Source of the DNA: Anas platyrhynchos
Lineage: Eukaryota > Chordata > Aves > Anseriformes > Anatidae
NCBI RefSeq assembly: GCF_047663525.1
Contig: NC_092613.1
Coordinates: forward strand, 3,311,501 to 3,375,500
DNA: 64,000 bases
Reading direction: 5' to 3'
The notes beneath the pieces are model-generated. The model had not been told where the DNA came from. It did not search any database and was given only the letters and a program-made list of their open reading frames with translations. The translations under genes were made by a program, and so were the position numbers. This document shows positions 37,191 to 49,500 of this stretch, piece by piece. The stretch's first letter is position 1. Every line of letters starts with the position of its first letter.

Positions 37191-39135
37191 AGGTCAAATG
37201 CACCTCAAGCCCCCTTTTATTGGCACAGGGTCACCCTTGTGTCCCGGGGAGACCTGGAGCTGGGGGCCACCTTGCTGTATGTAGGGACACCTGTGCTGTG
37301 CGTCCCATGGGGTGGTGTCCCCTCCCTGGGGCTGGTGTCCCCAGCTGGGACCTGCAAACCCTTTTCCGTTCTTCTGAGAAGTGGCTGCATCCTGCACGCT
37401 GGGGCTGGCTGTATCTGTCCTCCCTGCAGCCACGAGCTGTTGCTCACAAATAAAAACAAAAGGGGAGAGTTATAAATAACCAGCCTAGTAGCCAAAAAAG
37501 CTATCTGCGAAGGCGACAGTGAGGATGGTGCCGTATGGAGCATCGCTTATGTGGTCTGAGCTGCTGCAGAACTGGGCTTTCCTCTCCATCTGCTGCTCCT
37601 CAGCCTTCCCCAGACTGCCCATGGCCCCAGGACTTTGCCGTCTGTGTTCTTGATGTCTGGCTTTGCACCACCCTGAAAGCTAGAAGCATGCTGCTTTATT
37701 TTTTTTAGTGCAAGCTGACATTTTCAAGCAGTCACCCAATTTCAGCATCTGGAGCCAGATGCTGAAGCCTTTTTATGGGCTGGAGTGCCCATGTGCGTGA
37801 GCCGTCCTGGCTGGCACCCTCTGCATAGCCCTCCGGTGTGGCATCTCGCAGAGAGGCTCGAGGAGCATCCTGCAGCACTGCTCTGGACATCACCTTGAGG
37901 GCACCTGAACCCCAGCACGTCTGTGGACATCTCTTGCTGGCAGGGACTGAGACAGCTCAGAGCTCCCCCTTAGGCTCAGCTCCCTGCAGTCCCATGGGCC
38001 AGCCTTGGCCAAGGCATCTCCAAGCAGACGGGCAAAGACCAGGGAGGCACCAGCAGGCACTCTGCAGGCACCAGCATCACTCCGGTGTCAGGCCCAGCTC
38101 CGACACACATATCGCTCTAGGACCACCTGTGTCCCATGACAGCAGTGACACAGACACTTAGTGGCCCCAGGACGTTCCTGGAGGCATCTCAGGAGGCCTC
38201 CATGGTCCTCTGGCCGGGCTGGCATGATCCATCCCCTGTCTCCCAGGGCCTGGATGCAGAGGTGAGACATTCAAGCATCTTCATGCACAAGCAACTGGAA
38301 GACATCAAATCCTAAGCTCCTTTCCCAGCCCTGTTGGCATATTCAGCCCTTGCTGATGAGAAGCCTGGTGACTTGTAGTTATCTTCTAAACAGTTGGTTA
38401 ACCACCTGGTTTTACTATTCTCTTACTTTTGCCATGTCTGTCGGTACCACAGACAGCAAACACCTTCCAAACAAGGAGAAAAAAACACCAGCTTTTGTTT
38501 TGGTCTATTCCGAACAAGTTGCTTGGGTCTTGCAGATAAGACAGATTGAGATGTGCCAAAAAAGACAGAGCGAGCATCCAAGTCCTCAGAAGTTTGGAGA
38601 ATCTTTTATAACAGTTTACACAGAGCATTTTTAGGACATTGATCAGGCCCTTGCTGGCTGGCAAAAGGTCTTGGATGCTCATGGCATCCAGGCACACGTC
38701 CCTCCTGGTGTCCAGCAGAAGCTGCACTGGGCTGAATAAGACTGGGAGCCAGCTCCTTCTACTCCCTGGCCAACTTCCCATGGAAGTCACACAATAGGGA
38801 AGGTCAAACATTTTTCCATTCTGAGTATTTATCGATGGAATGACGTTTTTCTGGCAGGAAGCACTTGCCTTTCAGGGAAAAAACAGCCATATGTGTCCAC
38901 TCAGCAACCGCATGTCCCCAGTAAACCCCAGCTGCATTGGTCTGGAAGCAGCACAGGGGGACTGGGGACCATGGGTGTCTGCACCCATCCTGGACCAGGG
39001 AGCACCGGGGAGTGCAGGAGATGCCACCTGATGGTGAGAGCAGCAGGAAAGGTGAGATTTGGGTTCACACACTCACCGCCCCACTGCTGTTTCCCCTCTC
39101 CAGTTCTGCCCCCTTTTTGCAACCAGCTTTGACCA

Positions 39136-40142
39136 TGTGGGGGTTTCACTCAGCTAGGCAGCTGAGCTCCACCACAACCACTCCCTCACTCCTCCACCTC
39201 AAAGGGAAAGGGGGAGAAAATTCGATGGAAAAGGATCAGGGGTTGAGATAAGGACGGGCAGATCACTCAACAGTTATCGTCATGGGCAGAACAGACTCAC
39301 CAGAGGGAGATTAATGTAATCTATTACCTATTTCTAACAAGCTAGAGCAGTGAGAAACTAAAACTAAAAACACCTTCCTGACATCCACCCTCTTCCACCT
39401 CCTCCCCCAAAGGGGTGCAGGGGAACAGGGGCTGCGGTCAGTCCCTGATGCTTTATCTCTGCCACTCCTTCTCAGTCCCTCTCTGCCCCTGCTCCCCGTG
39501 GGTCCCTCCCATGGGATGCCGTCCTTCCCGAAGTGACCCTGCAGGGGCTGCCCACAGGCAGCAGCTCTTCAAGCAAGGCTCTGTAGCACAGGGAGCAAAC
39601 TGCTCCAGCACAGGGCCCCCACGGGCGGCAGCTCCCCCCAGACTCCCTGCTCCACGTGGGCTCCTCTCCACAGGCTGCAGCTCCGGCCCGGGGCCTGCTC
39701 CTGCAGGGCTCTCCATGGGCTGCAGCCTCCTCCAGGCCACATCCACTGCTCCAGCGGGGGCTCCTCCAGCCATGGGGGGGCTGCAGCGTGGAGATCTGCT
39801 CCATGTGGGACCCATGGGTGCAGGGGGACAGCCTGCTCCACCAGGGGCCTCTCCACAGGCCGCAGGGGAACTGCTGCTGTGAGCCTGGAGCACCCCCTGG
39901 CCTCCTGCTGCACTCACCTTGGGGGCTGCAGGGCTGCTTCTCACTCTTCCCTCTGTCAGCTACTGTGTGGCAGTGTTTTTTCTTCCTTAAATATGCTCTC
40001 AGAGGCACAAACAACATCCCTTATGGGCCCAGCTTTGGCGAGCAGCAGGGCCCTTATCTAACATGGGGCAGCTTCTGGATTCTTCTCACAGAAGCCACCC
40101 CTATGGTCCCTGCTACCAAAACCTTGCCACATAAACCCACTA
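39136..40142 (-). mobile_element. Solo LTR of an avian ERVL-like endogenous retrovirus (fossil)
   Basis: A 1,007-base element reading 5' to 3' on the minus strand, with TG at one end and CA at the other. The sequence matches from memory a common avian LTR family: the CTCCATGGGCTGCAG / CTGCTCC motif repeated many times in its middle, an internal ATAAGG...CTCAACCCC part near its 3' end, and the TGGCTTCTGTGAGAAG part near its 5' end. It is flanked by GACCA (39131-39135) and GACCC (40143-40147), a 5-base target-site duplication with one difference. No internal retroviral genes are attached, so this is a single LTR left after recombination. The differing duplication and loose match suggest an old insertion. 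The family label is moderately sure; exact subfamily unknown. Confidence 0.8.
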
Positions 40143-41844
40143 CAGACCCAGCTCCTCCAACCTCCAAGGACAGACTGGACCCAAGTGACTCCCCATGGCA
40201 GGTCTGTCCACCTCAACCTTCCCTCATCCCGCCCCGGTGACACTGTGGGAACCTCCTGGCATGGGTTCCCCGTAGCTCGCACTTCTTCCACTTCTCGATG
40301 CAGACGGCATCTGGCCGCCCTTTCACAATTTCCTCCAGCATTACTTGGTCAAGTGTCAGCCCGGTGCACGCTGCACCCACGTGCTCGGTGGCACGGTCCC
40401 CATGTGTCCCTGCTCTCAGCAGCCCCAGGCTCAACGCACCGACCACGAGGCCACGTTGGGCTTTGACGCAGAGGAGCGCGTCACCAGTAGGGTCCCCTCG
40501 TATTTTGGGGAAGGGAAGCACTTATTGCAATTAAACACAGCGTTGCCTGGTCACAGCCTTTTTTGGCTGCATCCTCTGCATCCCGACCAGCTCAGAGTCA
40601 TATGTTCGCATCGCCTGCTGCGTCCTTATTCACAGCCCTCATCACCCACCCGGGCTCCTGGAAAGACCCCCTCGCAAGCACCATCACCCCATCCTCCCCC
40701 AGCCACAGCCACATTCACCCATGCATGAAAGCAAATCAGATGTCGAGGCTGCATCAGCAATGGGACCAAGTCCCCTGACCGGCTCTGCCTGCTCCACCCA
40801 GGCAAGAAGTTTGACTCACTGTCTTCGAGGAAAGCACTGGGGCTCCCAGGATCTGCAGGGTTGCTTCCTCTGCCAACCCCATGAGGGATTTGGTGGCTGA
40901 ACTTTGATGACCTCTGAATTTGTGGGGTTTTAGGGGCAGAGGGAAGTGCCTGGCATCCCTGGGATGCTGCCAAGGGCCAGATCCTGCTGCTAGGAAGGGT
41001 GCTGCTTGGGAGGGAGGGGGCAGGTTGGAAGCTTTTAGGTTAGGCTCACCCCCAGGCTGGGCAGCAAGGATAAGGAGGAATGGGGTGGGATGCAAGGGAT
41101 GGGCCTGTGGCCATGGAGATGCCAGCTCTTCCTGTGGGGGGATTCATCCCAAACACCAAACAGGAAGCAGAATAAAAGCCTGGCAAGCTCTCCCTGGGCT
41201 CACCGTGCTGCTCAAGCCTCCCCACACTGTGCACAGCAGGGAACGATCTTGTGTCCCCAGGAGGGGCACAGCCCCGGGCATGGACAACCCCTGAGCTCTG
41301 CCCTTCTGCCCCCCCCCCGCTGCACCTCTCACCCACCACTTCCCCCAAAACCCATCCTCCCGACTATTCCAGGGCCTGGGAAACACCAAGAAGCACCTCC
41401 AGCGCCTGCAGCCATTTGCAGCAGCTCAGCCGCCCCCGGCTTGGCTGAAACCTGCTCATTTGCATGCTCTCATCGCCTCTAATTAAACCCATGTGCTGCC
41501 ACTGCCCGTTTGTCTCCCACCGCCTCTGGAAATCCCCGGGTGCCGCCGCTGTCTGCGGGTGCTGCTCTGTGCTGGGGCTCGGCCGCGGGTCCGGGGCAAA
41601 CCCCTTGCTGCTGGCACAGGGAGTACAGCTACACCAGCAGCGGGTTTGGGGGGCTTCTGACCCTCATCTGGGGGCAGGGGGGTGAAGCCTCCCTCACCTG
41701 TGGTGGTCAGAGAGGAGTAGGGAAGCAATGAGGGGGTGGCATGAGGGTGGCCCCAGGGACGCCAGCTTTCTTTCTTCACCCCAAAACCTAGCTGCTTTCT
41801 GCAGGTGTGCAGCCAACGCTATGGGTCTGGCTGCTTCTCTGGAG

Positions 41845-42037
41845 GAAAAAAAATTAATATATATAATATAAATATATAAATATAATTAATATAATATAAC
41901 TTTTATATAATTTATATAATATAAATATATAATTTATAATTATATATATAATTATATAAAAATTATAATTTATATATATTTTATATAATATAAATATATA
42001 AAAAATTATTTTTTTTTATATATATATATATATAAAA
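41845..42037. repeat. AT-rich simple repeat
   Basis: About 190 bases of TATATA, ATAATATAAATATA and poly(T) words with almost no G or C, inside GC-rich intergenic DNA. It is a (TA)n/(TAA)n type microsatellite, probably variable in length, and a likely site of DNA unwinding. Confidence 0.9.
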
Positions 42038-45000
42038 CTTTTTCCATGGGTTTCTCCTTCACCAGGGGTCGTATACCACACCTAGGTGGCTGGGACAATG
42101 GCCTGGGACTTGGAGGGACCCGAGCAGTCCCTGCCCTCTGCCCCGCAGCCTCCCGGCACTCCTCAGCCATCACAGCTCTGTGGCTGCTGTTTTACTTTTT
42201 GGCCTCTGCAGAGCAAAACCTTAACACATGAAGATTACCAGCCTGCCAGGTCTCTGCAGCTCAGCTGGGGCCACCAACTGTGCAGCTGTTCTGGCACACC
42301 GGCCGCCTGCGAGCATCCTCTTGGGCACCCTGCAGAAATGAGAGAGAGGAGCAGCAGCGGCGGGGTAACAGAGAGGAGAGGAGGAGGCTGCTCAGGTGTG
42401 GCTTTCAAAAGCCTCCGAGGATGCTGCAGCAGGGATCTGGGGAAGCTGGTGCACCAGTAACACCCTGGAGCTGTCCTCCTGCTCCTGCAAAGGGAACACC
42501 ACCCAAGGACTCACAGGAGCGAGTGGTTTGGTGGGCACACCAAGAGGTCCCTCTGGGGATGAAGGTGGAGGGGAGGCAGCACCCCCAGGGCAGAGAGCCA
42601 CAGCGGGGTGACAGGGATCCAGCTCTCATCACCTACACCAGCTTCATGATGCCCTCATGTGGCAACCGTGCGGTGCAGGCGCCACCCAGGCAGGATGCGA
42701 CCCAGGAGTGTCACCATGGCTGCACACTCACCATAAGAGAACCAGATGCGCCCCAGCCCAGGGTGACAGCGGGGAATGAGCCAGCAGGACATGAAGAGCA
42801 AGCAGGGACAGTGATGTCAAGGCGTCACTGAGCATCCCTGTATCTCTCCACTTTTCACCCCAAAATGGCATCCCAGCCCATTGCCAGGACAGCTGGGTCA
42901 TCTGGGCACATTGTCACTGCCACTTGGAGAGGCCACACAGTGGGCAGGAGGACTTGGTGGATTTGGGCATCGCCGACAGGGACATCCCGGCCCTGGGGGC
43001 TGTGCCAAGCAGCACACTGAGCCATGCCAAGCTGTGCTGAGCCATGCCAACCACTCCTCTGGCCCAGGCAGAAAGGTTCGGTGCAGTTTCCCAGCCCCCG
43101 AGGGGTTAACGGCCCCCCACGTCCCTGCCCGGTGGTGAAATGACGAGGAGCTGCCAGTCCCCAGCAATTAAGCAGCAGGTCCGGGTACACCGCGGCCCAC
43201 CCCGCGCTTCGCCTCGCTGACGTGGGGACGGACCCGGGCTGCCGGTGGTTAGCGCCGCTGGCCAGCACCCAGCCACCAGAGCCGCAGCTGCTCCCCGGTG
43301 GCACCTGGCCGGGAGCGATGTGTCACCGGCCCTTCCCGGAACCCGCGGCCCTGCTGTCCCTCTCTGCCTGCACACCCCCAAGTCTGCCCCAACCCTGAGG
43401 CCGGATCCTGCCCCTGCAGCCTCAGCAGATGCAAGAGAAAATCCCCGCACTGGGATCAGGACGTGTCCCCTGGGCTGTCCCCTTCGCATGTGCCTGTGTC
43501 CCCCCCCCCCAGTCTGGAGCAGAAAATTCCCTCGGGGCTCCTATGCAGCAATGCAGGCCAACGCTGAAAACCTAGCCGGGGGGACACATGGGAGCTGCAG
43601 GACGGGGCCTTTTCCTCCCCAAAAGCGCCGTGTCTGGTGGCCAACCCACTGGTTTTGCTCATTTTGACACCTGGGGGTTTCCAAACCCAAAAATGGCCCC
43701 AGGAAGGGGAATGGGGGGGCAGCAGCCCCCACCAGCACCCAGCACTGCTTCTAATGTCCCTCTGGAAAAAAGCAGCCCCCAGGTTTTGCTCCAAGTCCAA
43801 CTTGTTTGGGTTGCCTGGAAACGGCGTTTTCGGATGGCGGGCACTGGAGCGGTGGCCAAGTCCAGCTCCTTGCTCTGTGCTCTGCCCCATCCTCCGCCTC
43901 CGCTCAGGGCCGCTGGGCTGGGAAAGAGCCTCCAGCTCTGCTCTTGGCTCTTCCCAAGGATGCTTTTGGTCCCTGGGGACTTTCCGAGCCTGGGGAAGGG
44001 CAACGGGGCCCAGCGGGGCTGAGCACTGGCAAACACCTCTGGTTGTGAGCCAGGGCGGTCGGTGGGGGAAGAAAAAATAAAATAACACATTTCGTAATAT
44101 TTTACAGTAGTGCTGCAGCTGATGCCATCCCCAGCTTGCCTAGCGGGGTGACTGGGAGGTGTGGGGCAAGAGGATGGGAGACAGCATTGGAATTGCCAGA
44201 GAAAAACCCCGCATGGGGTTTTCACGATCCCTAAAACAGTGATGAAATAATTCCCCAACATAAATCCCCGGGGGCTGCTCTCCTGTCCCTGCTGGCACCC
44301 AAGGCTGAGCCGGTGTCACTGTGTCCCCTGCGGCAGGGACCGGGTGGTGCCGGCACCTGGGTTAATGAGTGCCCAAAGGACACAGGGTTTATGGCCAGTG
44401 TGGGGACTTTGCTTCCTCGCAACGCCACGGCGCGTCACATCCCCAGGGCCACCGCTGGGGACAGTCCCCAGGGCAGAGCCTGGTACCACAGGGCCCGGCT
44501 GGGTGGGAGGGGGCACCCCAGTGCTCCCAGTAAGGGTCACTGGGTGGCCCCCTGCCCGCTGCATGATGCAGTGCCATCGTGCCACAGGGCAGCCAGTGCT
44601 GGCTGGTGGCAGTGGGGGCGTCATGGGGATGGCACACTGGGTGGCCGCAGATCCCAAACACCATGTACGCTGCCCCGAGCAGAACTGGGCTTCACAGGAT
44701 GGGTGGGAGGCATTTTGCCCCGTACCCCAACCCCCTCCCCGTGCCCCCCCTCTCCTCTAGGTCCCCTCCCCCTTGGGGACAGGGAGGATGAGGTTGGGGA
44801 CACAGACACAACCCCTCACCTTGCGTGTCTCTATCTACTGTTGGGGTTGGCATAGCAGGGGGTGGCGGTAGCCCCAAACCTCCCCCGGGCTCTGTGATGC
44901 CCCACAGCAGGACCCCCGTGTCCCCCTTGAGAAGTGTCACACAAACGTTCCCAGCAGCAGGGAGCAGAGTGGGGCCGACAGGACCCGGGCTGGCAGCGGG

Positions 45001-46097
45001 CACATCTGGGACCCTGCAGGCCCGGGGGGCCGTGAAATGGGGGGGCGCGACCTCTGGGGACGGGGAGCACGGGGCCGCGCTGCCCCCTGGTGGCCAGGGC
45101 TGCGGGCTGCGCCGCGGGGAAACTGAGGCACGACCCCGACCCCTGCACCCCCCCCTGCTCCCTGGGGCCGCCCCCAGCCCCCTGCCCTGCTCCCACCTGT
45201 CCTCCAAGGTGAGGGGAGCCGAGCGAGGGGGGCACTGGGGACAAGGGCCTCTTCTGAAGTGTCGGGGGGGGTCAAAGGGACATGGTGACTGCAGCCCTGC
45301 CACCCCTTTATCTGGCCCAGATGCATCAGGATCAGGTCGGAGAAGCCAAAAGCCTCAAACCAAACCCCAAAGCCCCACTGCTCCAGGAGCGGAGGCTTGG
45401 TGTGTCGCCCCCCGGCACAGGGACACGTGCCTGGCCACAGCCCGGCCAGTGCCCACCTCCCCAAGGACCAGTGGTGGCATAGAGCAGGGCTGGAGCAGGG
45501 GGGTCTCCTCCCTGATGGGGGGGGAAGGAGGTAGCAGGAACAGATCCTGCAAGGGGGAGACCCCCCCGGGACCAAGCGGGGCTGCCTGCCCACGGACAAA
45601 GGATGAAGCCCCACACTGCGGGGTCACCACTGGGGACCCGCACGCCGAATCCAGCCCCTCCTTGGCACCCGGGAAGGGCTCCCCACCCGTTCCCTTCCAC
45701 TTGCCCAGTTTCGGCCGGGCCAGGCAGGCCAGGGTTACCCAGAGGGCAGAGGCGCAGCGGGTTGTGGGAGAAAGGCTTGGGTGACATCGGCGTGAGACGT
45801 CACGGGCTCACCCAGGGGCGGGGGGGGAGCCTGGGCTTGGGGTGGGGGCACCCAACCTGCTGGGGGCTGCATCTCCCCAGGTGCCCCCAGGGCAAGGGAC
45901 CCACGGCACAGGGCAGGTACCCCAGGGATGCCCAGGGTGAGCGGGGTGGCGGTAGCTGTTTGTGCCAGGTGTTCACACCCACCCCCCTGTTTTCCTATTC
46001 CATCCCCCCCCCCGCCCGAGGCAGATGCCTTCGGGCAAAGAGCAACCGGGTGTGGTGCCGACGTCAAGCCCTTACCCCTGCCCTGTGCCACCCTCAG

Positions 46098-46145
46098 CTG
46101 CGCAATTCCAGCCCGGGCACCCGAGGGAACAGCACCGGGATTGGG
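46098..46145 (+). other. EPS8L3: Possible EPS8L3 untranslated leader exon
   Basis: A pyrimidine-rich stretch ending CCCTCAG (46091-46097) precedes 48 bases that stop at GGG|GTGAGC, a good donor at 46146. If used, it would splice to an acceptor upstream of the start codon, for example the CTCCAG at 46521-46526. There is no open frame or homology to support it, so it rests on splice motifs alone. Confidence 0.25.
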
Positions 46146-46594
46146 GTGAGCTCGGACCTCTGGGTGTCCCCCAGATCGGGGGGGGGGGGAACAGGGGGGG
46201 CTCCGGCCACTGGGTGAACCCTGCGAGGCTGGGATGGGGCAGGGGTCCTGCTGGTGACCATTGGTGGGAGGGGGGGGATGGATACAGGGTGGGTCCTGGG
46301 CCACCAATGTTTTTGGGAACCCACGGGGGTGACGCAGCAACCTGGGGACCTTGCTGGGTGGTGGGCTCAGGACCTCGCACACAGACCGAGCCCAGTCCTC
46401 GAGGCCAGATCCTGGACTCCAGCAGGGCGCTGCCCACCCTGTGTGGCCCTAAACCAGTTGGGTCCACACCGGGTGCCCCGTACGGGGCTGGTGCAGGGGC
46501 AAGCACACCGTCTGCATCCCCTCCAGCAGCCACACACGGCCTCCCTCTCTCCCCCCCCCCCCCCCGGCCGGCGCTGCCATCGCTGCCCAAGAAG

Positions 46595-49500
46595 ATGGGA
46601 GACCCCTTTGGCCGCTGGAGCGGCCCCCCGTCCCGGTGAGTGCCCAGCAGGGTGGGTGCCCCCCCTGCCCCCCCTGCCCCCAGCGATGGGGGTGCCGTGC
46701 TGCGGGGCACGGTGGCCGTGGGACTGTTGGACTCACCGCCACCCGTCTGTCCGGCCAGGGGCGAAACCGAAGACATCTCCCACCTCCACCGCTCCAACAG
46801 CTTTGCCCGACCCAGTGGGAAAAGCATCTACAGTGAGTAGCAGAAGCCCCCCGAAACCCAGCCCCCCCCCCGCGTGCCCACCCCTGACCCTGTGTGTCCC
46901 CCCTAGACCAGCGCAAGGACTACAGCCAGAGCCTGCTCAAACCCCAAAGCAATTTCCAGCACCATGTGGAGGTAGGAGCTCCCCCCGACTACCTCCCTGG
47001 TGCCCCACGCTGTGGGGAGGTGATGGGCGCCCCATGGCACCCTGTGACCCCCCGTGACGTGTCCCCCCCCAGCACCTGCTCACCATGCGGCTGGACAGGG
47101 ACATCCGCAACACCGATGACTGCCTGGCTCGCCTGAAGGCGCTGGAGGCCCAGGGCCGGGTCTGGGGGCAGGACCTCGTCCTGCAGGTCAAGAACCAGGA
47201 GCTGGTGCTGAGCGATGTGGAGAGCAAGGTGCTGTGCGGCCAGGGCATCCCAAAAAGCTGGCAGCCAGCCAGGAGCAGGCACCCACCCCGGCAGCCACCC
47301 ATTCTGGACCCAGCTCCCCATAAATGCAGTGTTCCCCCAGCCACGGCACCCCTGTGTGCCTGGCACCCCCCTAAACCCCAGCACAAGCATCAGCCTTCCA
47401 ATGCCCCCTGTCCCTGGCACCCACCCTGGCCACAAAACCTACCCTGGACTCTTCACCCCCATACATCTCTTATTGCCCCACCCGTGGCACCCCACATAAC
47501 CCCGGTACCCCTGCCATCACAGCCCTATAAGCTTGGCACCCTCTTTGCCCTGGCGCCTCGCACAAACCTTGCACCCCTCTAAGCCTGGCACCCCGCTGGC
47601 CGTGGCACCCGCAGCCCTGCCTCGCGGCACCTTCCCCAGGAGCCCGATATCCCCCTCACCCCCTGCTCCTGCCTGGGCACCACATAACCCTGACACCCAC
47701 CTTCTGTGCACCCCAATAATCCTGTAATCCCCCTGGCCCCTTGCACCATGATAACCCTGCCCCTTGTGCCCCTATAACCCCTTGTGCCCCTATAACCCCT
47801 TGTGCCCCTATAACCCCTTGCGCCCCCGTGTGCAGGAGGAGCTGGAGAGCTACCCGCTGGGCAGCGTGCGGGACTGCGCGGCCCTGCTGGATGCCTGCAG
47901 CTACGACTCGGTGCTGGCCGTCAGCGTGCAGGAGCAGAGCCCCCCCGGCACCAGCGTCCTGCTCTTCCAGTGCGACCGCATCGGGGTGAGACAGGGCACG
48001 GGGGTTGAGGGGGGGGAGGGGGGGGCTGCGCACCAGGGTGGGAGGCTGATGGTATTATTGGGGCTGTGCCAGGCCCAGACGCTGAAGAGCAGCCTGGAGA
48101 AGCTGGTGAAGCAGTGCAAGGAGGAGCAGAACCAGTATGGACACAGGTAAGGGGGCACGTGCCCCCACCCCCTCCATGGGGGCAACCAGGCTGGGCCCTC
48201 CCCAAGCCTGCCCCTAGCCCAAGCCGGGGGACCCCAGGTGGCGGGGTCTGGGGGGGGCTCTCCCTTCTGGTGGGGGACCCCCGCTGCGCCCCACCCCGCT
48301 CCAAAGGGTCCCTCCCCATGGGCACGGGCCCCTTCTGCCCCTGCCTTCCTCCCTCCCGGTGTAACCCCCCCGCACCCTCCTGGCGGGTGGCCCCCTGCTG
48401 CCCCAGCCCCTGGCTCTGCACCCACCTTCCCCTGCCCATGGGTACAGACCCCCGGCACCCCCATAGCCAGGGGCAAAGCCCCATACCACAGGCACCTCAG
48501 CAGCCCCCCCCCATCTCTCCTTGCCCAGGGCCCCTTCGGACCTGTCCGACACGATCCCCCCGTACATGTCAGCCCCCTACAGAGCCCCGGAGCGGTGGGC
48601 AGGCACCCCAGAGCCCACCTCACCTGCACTGCCCCAGCACAGATCATCCTCCTTGGACTACAGTGAGTCCCGGGGGGGCCATGTCGGGGTGTGGGGAGGG
48701 TGCTGGGCACGCCTGGGTCCCCTAAAGTGTCTCATCTTCCCCGGGAGCAGGGGGGGGCAGCTGGGACCACCCCCCAGCACCAGCCACCCAGCAGAACACC
48801 TGGGTCAACCCCTCAGGCCAGGCCATGTCTGAAACCGACCGAGACGTGGTAAGTGGCACCCTGTGCACCCCCATCCCCACATCCCCCCCCATTGCCCCCT
48901 CCCGGCTCACCAGGCCCTATGCTGTTCCCACAGATGGTCCTCAACCACGTGCTGGACGACATAGAGCTCTTCGTGAAGCAGGTGAAGGATGCCCTCAGCC
49001 TGACGAGCACCAAGAACCAGAAAAAGAAGAAGAAGAGCAAAGGTGGGAAGGGGGAGGGGCTGTGCCAGGGGGCGGTGGGGAGATGCTGGGGGGCTGTCCC
49101 AGTGCCAGCCCCCCTCTCTTCACCCCTCTAGCTCTGCCACCCGAGGCCAGCTACAAGGACTTTTTCCAGAAGGTGAAATATGCCCTGAACCTCCTGGTAG
49201 GTCCCACCCGGCAGGACACGACCCCACGGCTCTGGGGCATCTTCGCTGGGGCTACGGGGGGTGTGGGGCTGGGGGGGGGGCCACACGGGGCCACGCTCTG
49301 TGATTTCTCTCTGCGCAGGGAATCACCCACCAGCAGCTAGAGAACCCGGACCCTGCCCAGCTGCTGCACCTCATCTTCGATACCCTGTCCTTCGTGAGTG
49401 CCCCAGGAGCGGGACCCCCCACCCAGCCAGGGGCTGCCCTCAGCACCCTGCCTTTGGGGCAGCTCTCGGGGTGCTGAGGGAGCCCCCCCCCCGCCCATTA

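Larger units (their letters stand above)
26190..39135. other. CSF1-EPS8L3 intergenic region, first part
   Basis: Nearly 13 kb without a supportable gene on either strand. Open frames of up to 437 codons occur, but they lie in GC-rich DNA, overlap each other and show no family motif or splice pattern. AT-richer islands that look unique and may be conserved non-coding elements lie at 30,330-30,430, 32,280-32,350, 35,980-36,120 (with an AP-1/NF-E2 type TGAGTCA at 36088-36094) and 36,870-36,915. A (GACA)n run is at 30,148-30,165. The 38,380-38,830 part is also AT-richer and unidentified. Confidence 0.55.
40143..46594. other. CSF1-EPS8L3 intergenic region, second part
   Basis: About 6.4 kb upstream of the EPS8L3 start codon. 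An AT repeat lies at 41,845-42,037; the rest is mostly GC-rich single-copy-looking DNA. No exon with recognisable homology was found. A possible untranslated EPS8L3 leader exon is listed separately at 46,098-46,145. Confidence 0.55.

Noticed and set aside
45800-46590. Search for an earlier coding start of EPS8L3
   Set aside because: No in-frame upstream exon with family similarity was found; only a weak non-coding leader candidate remains.
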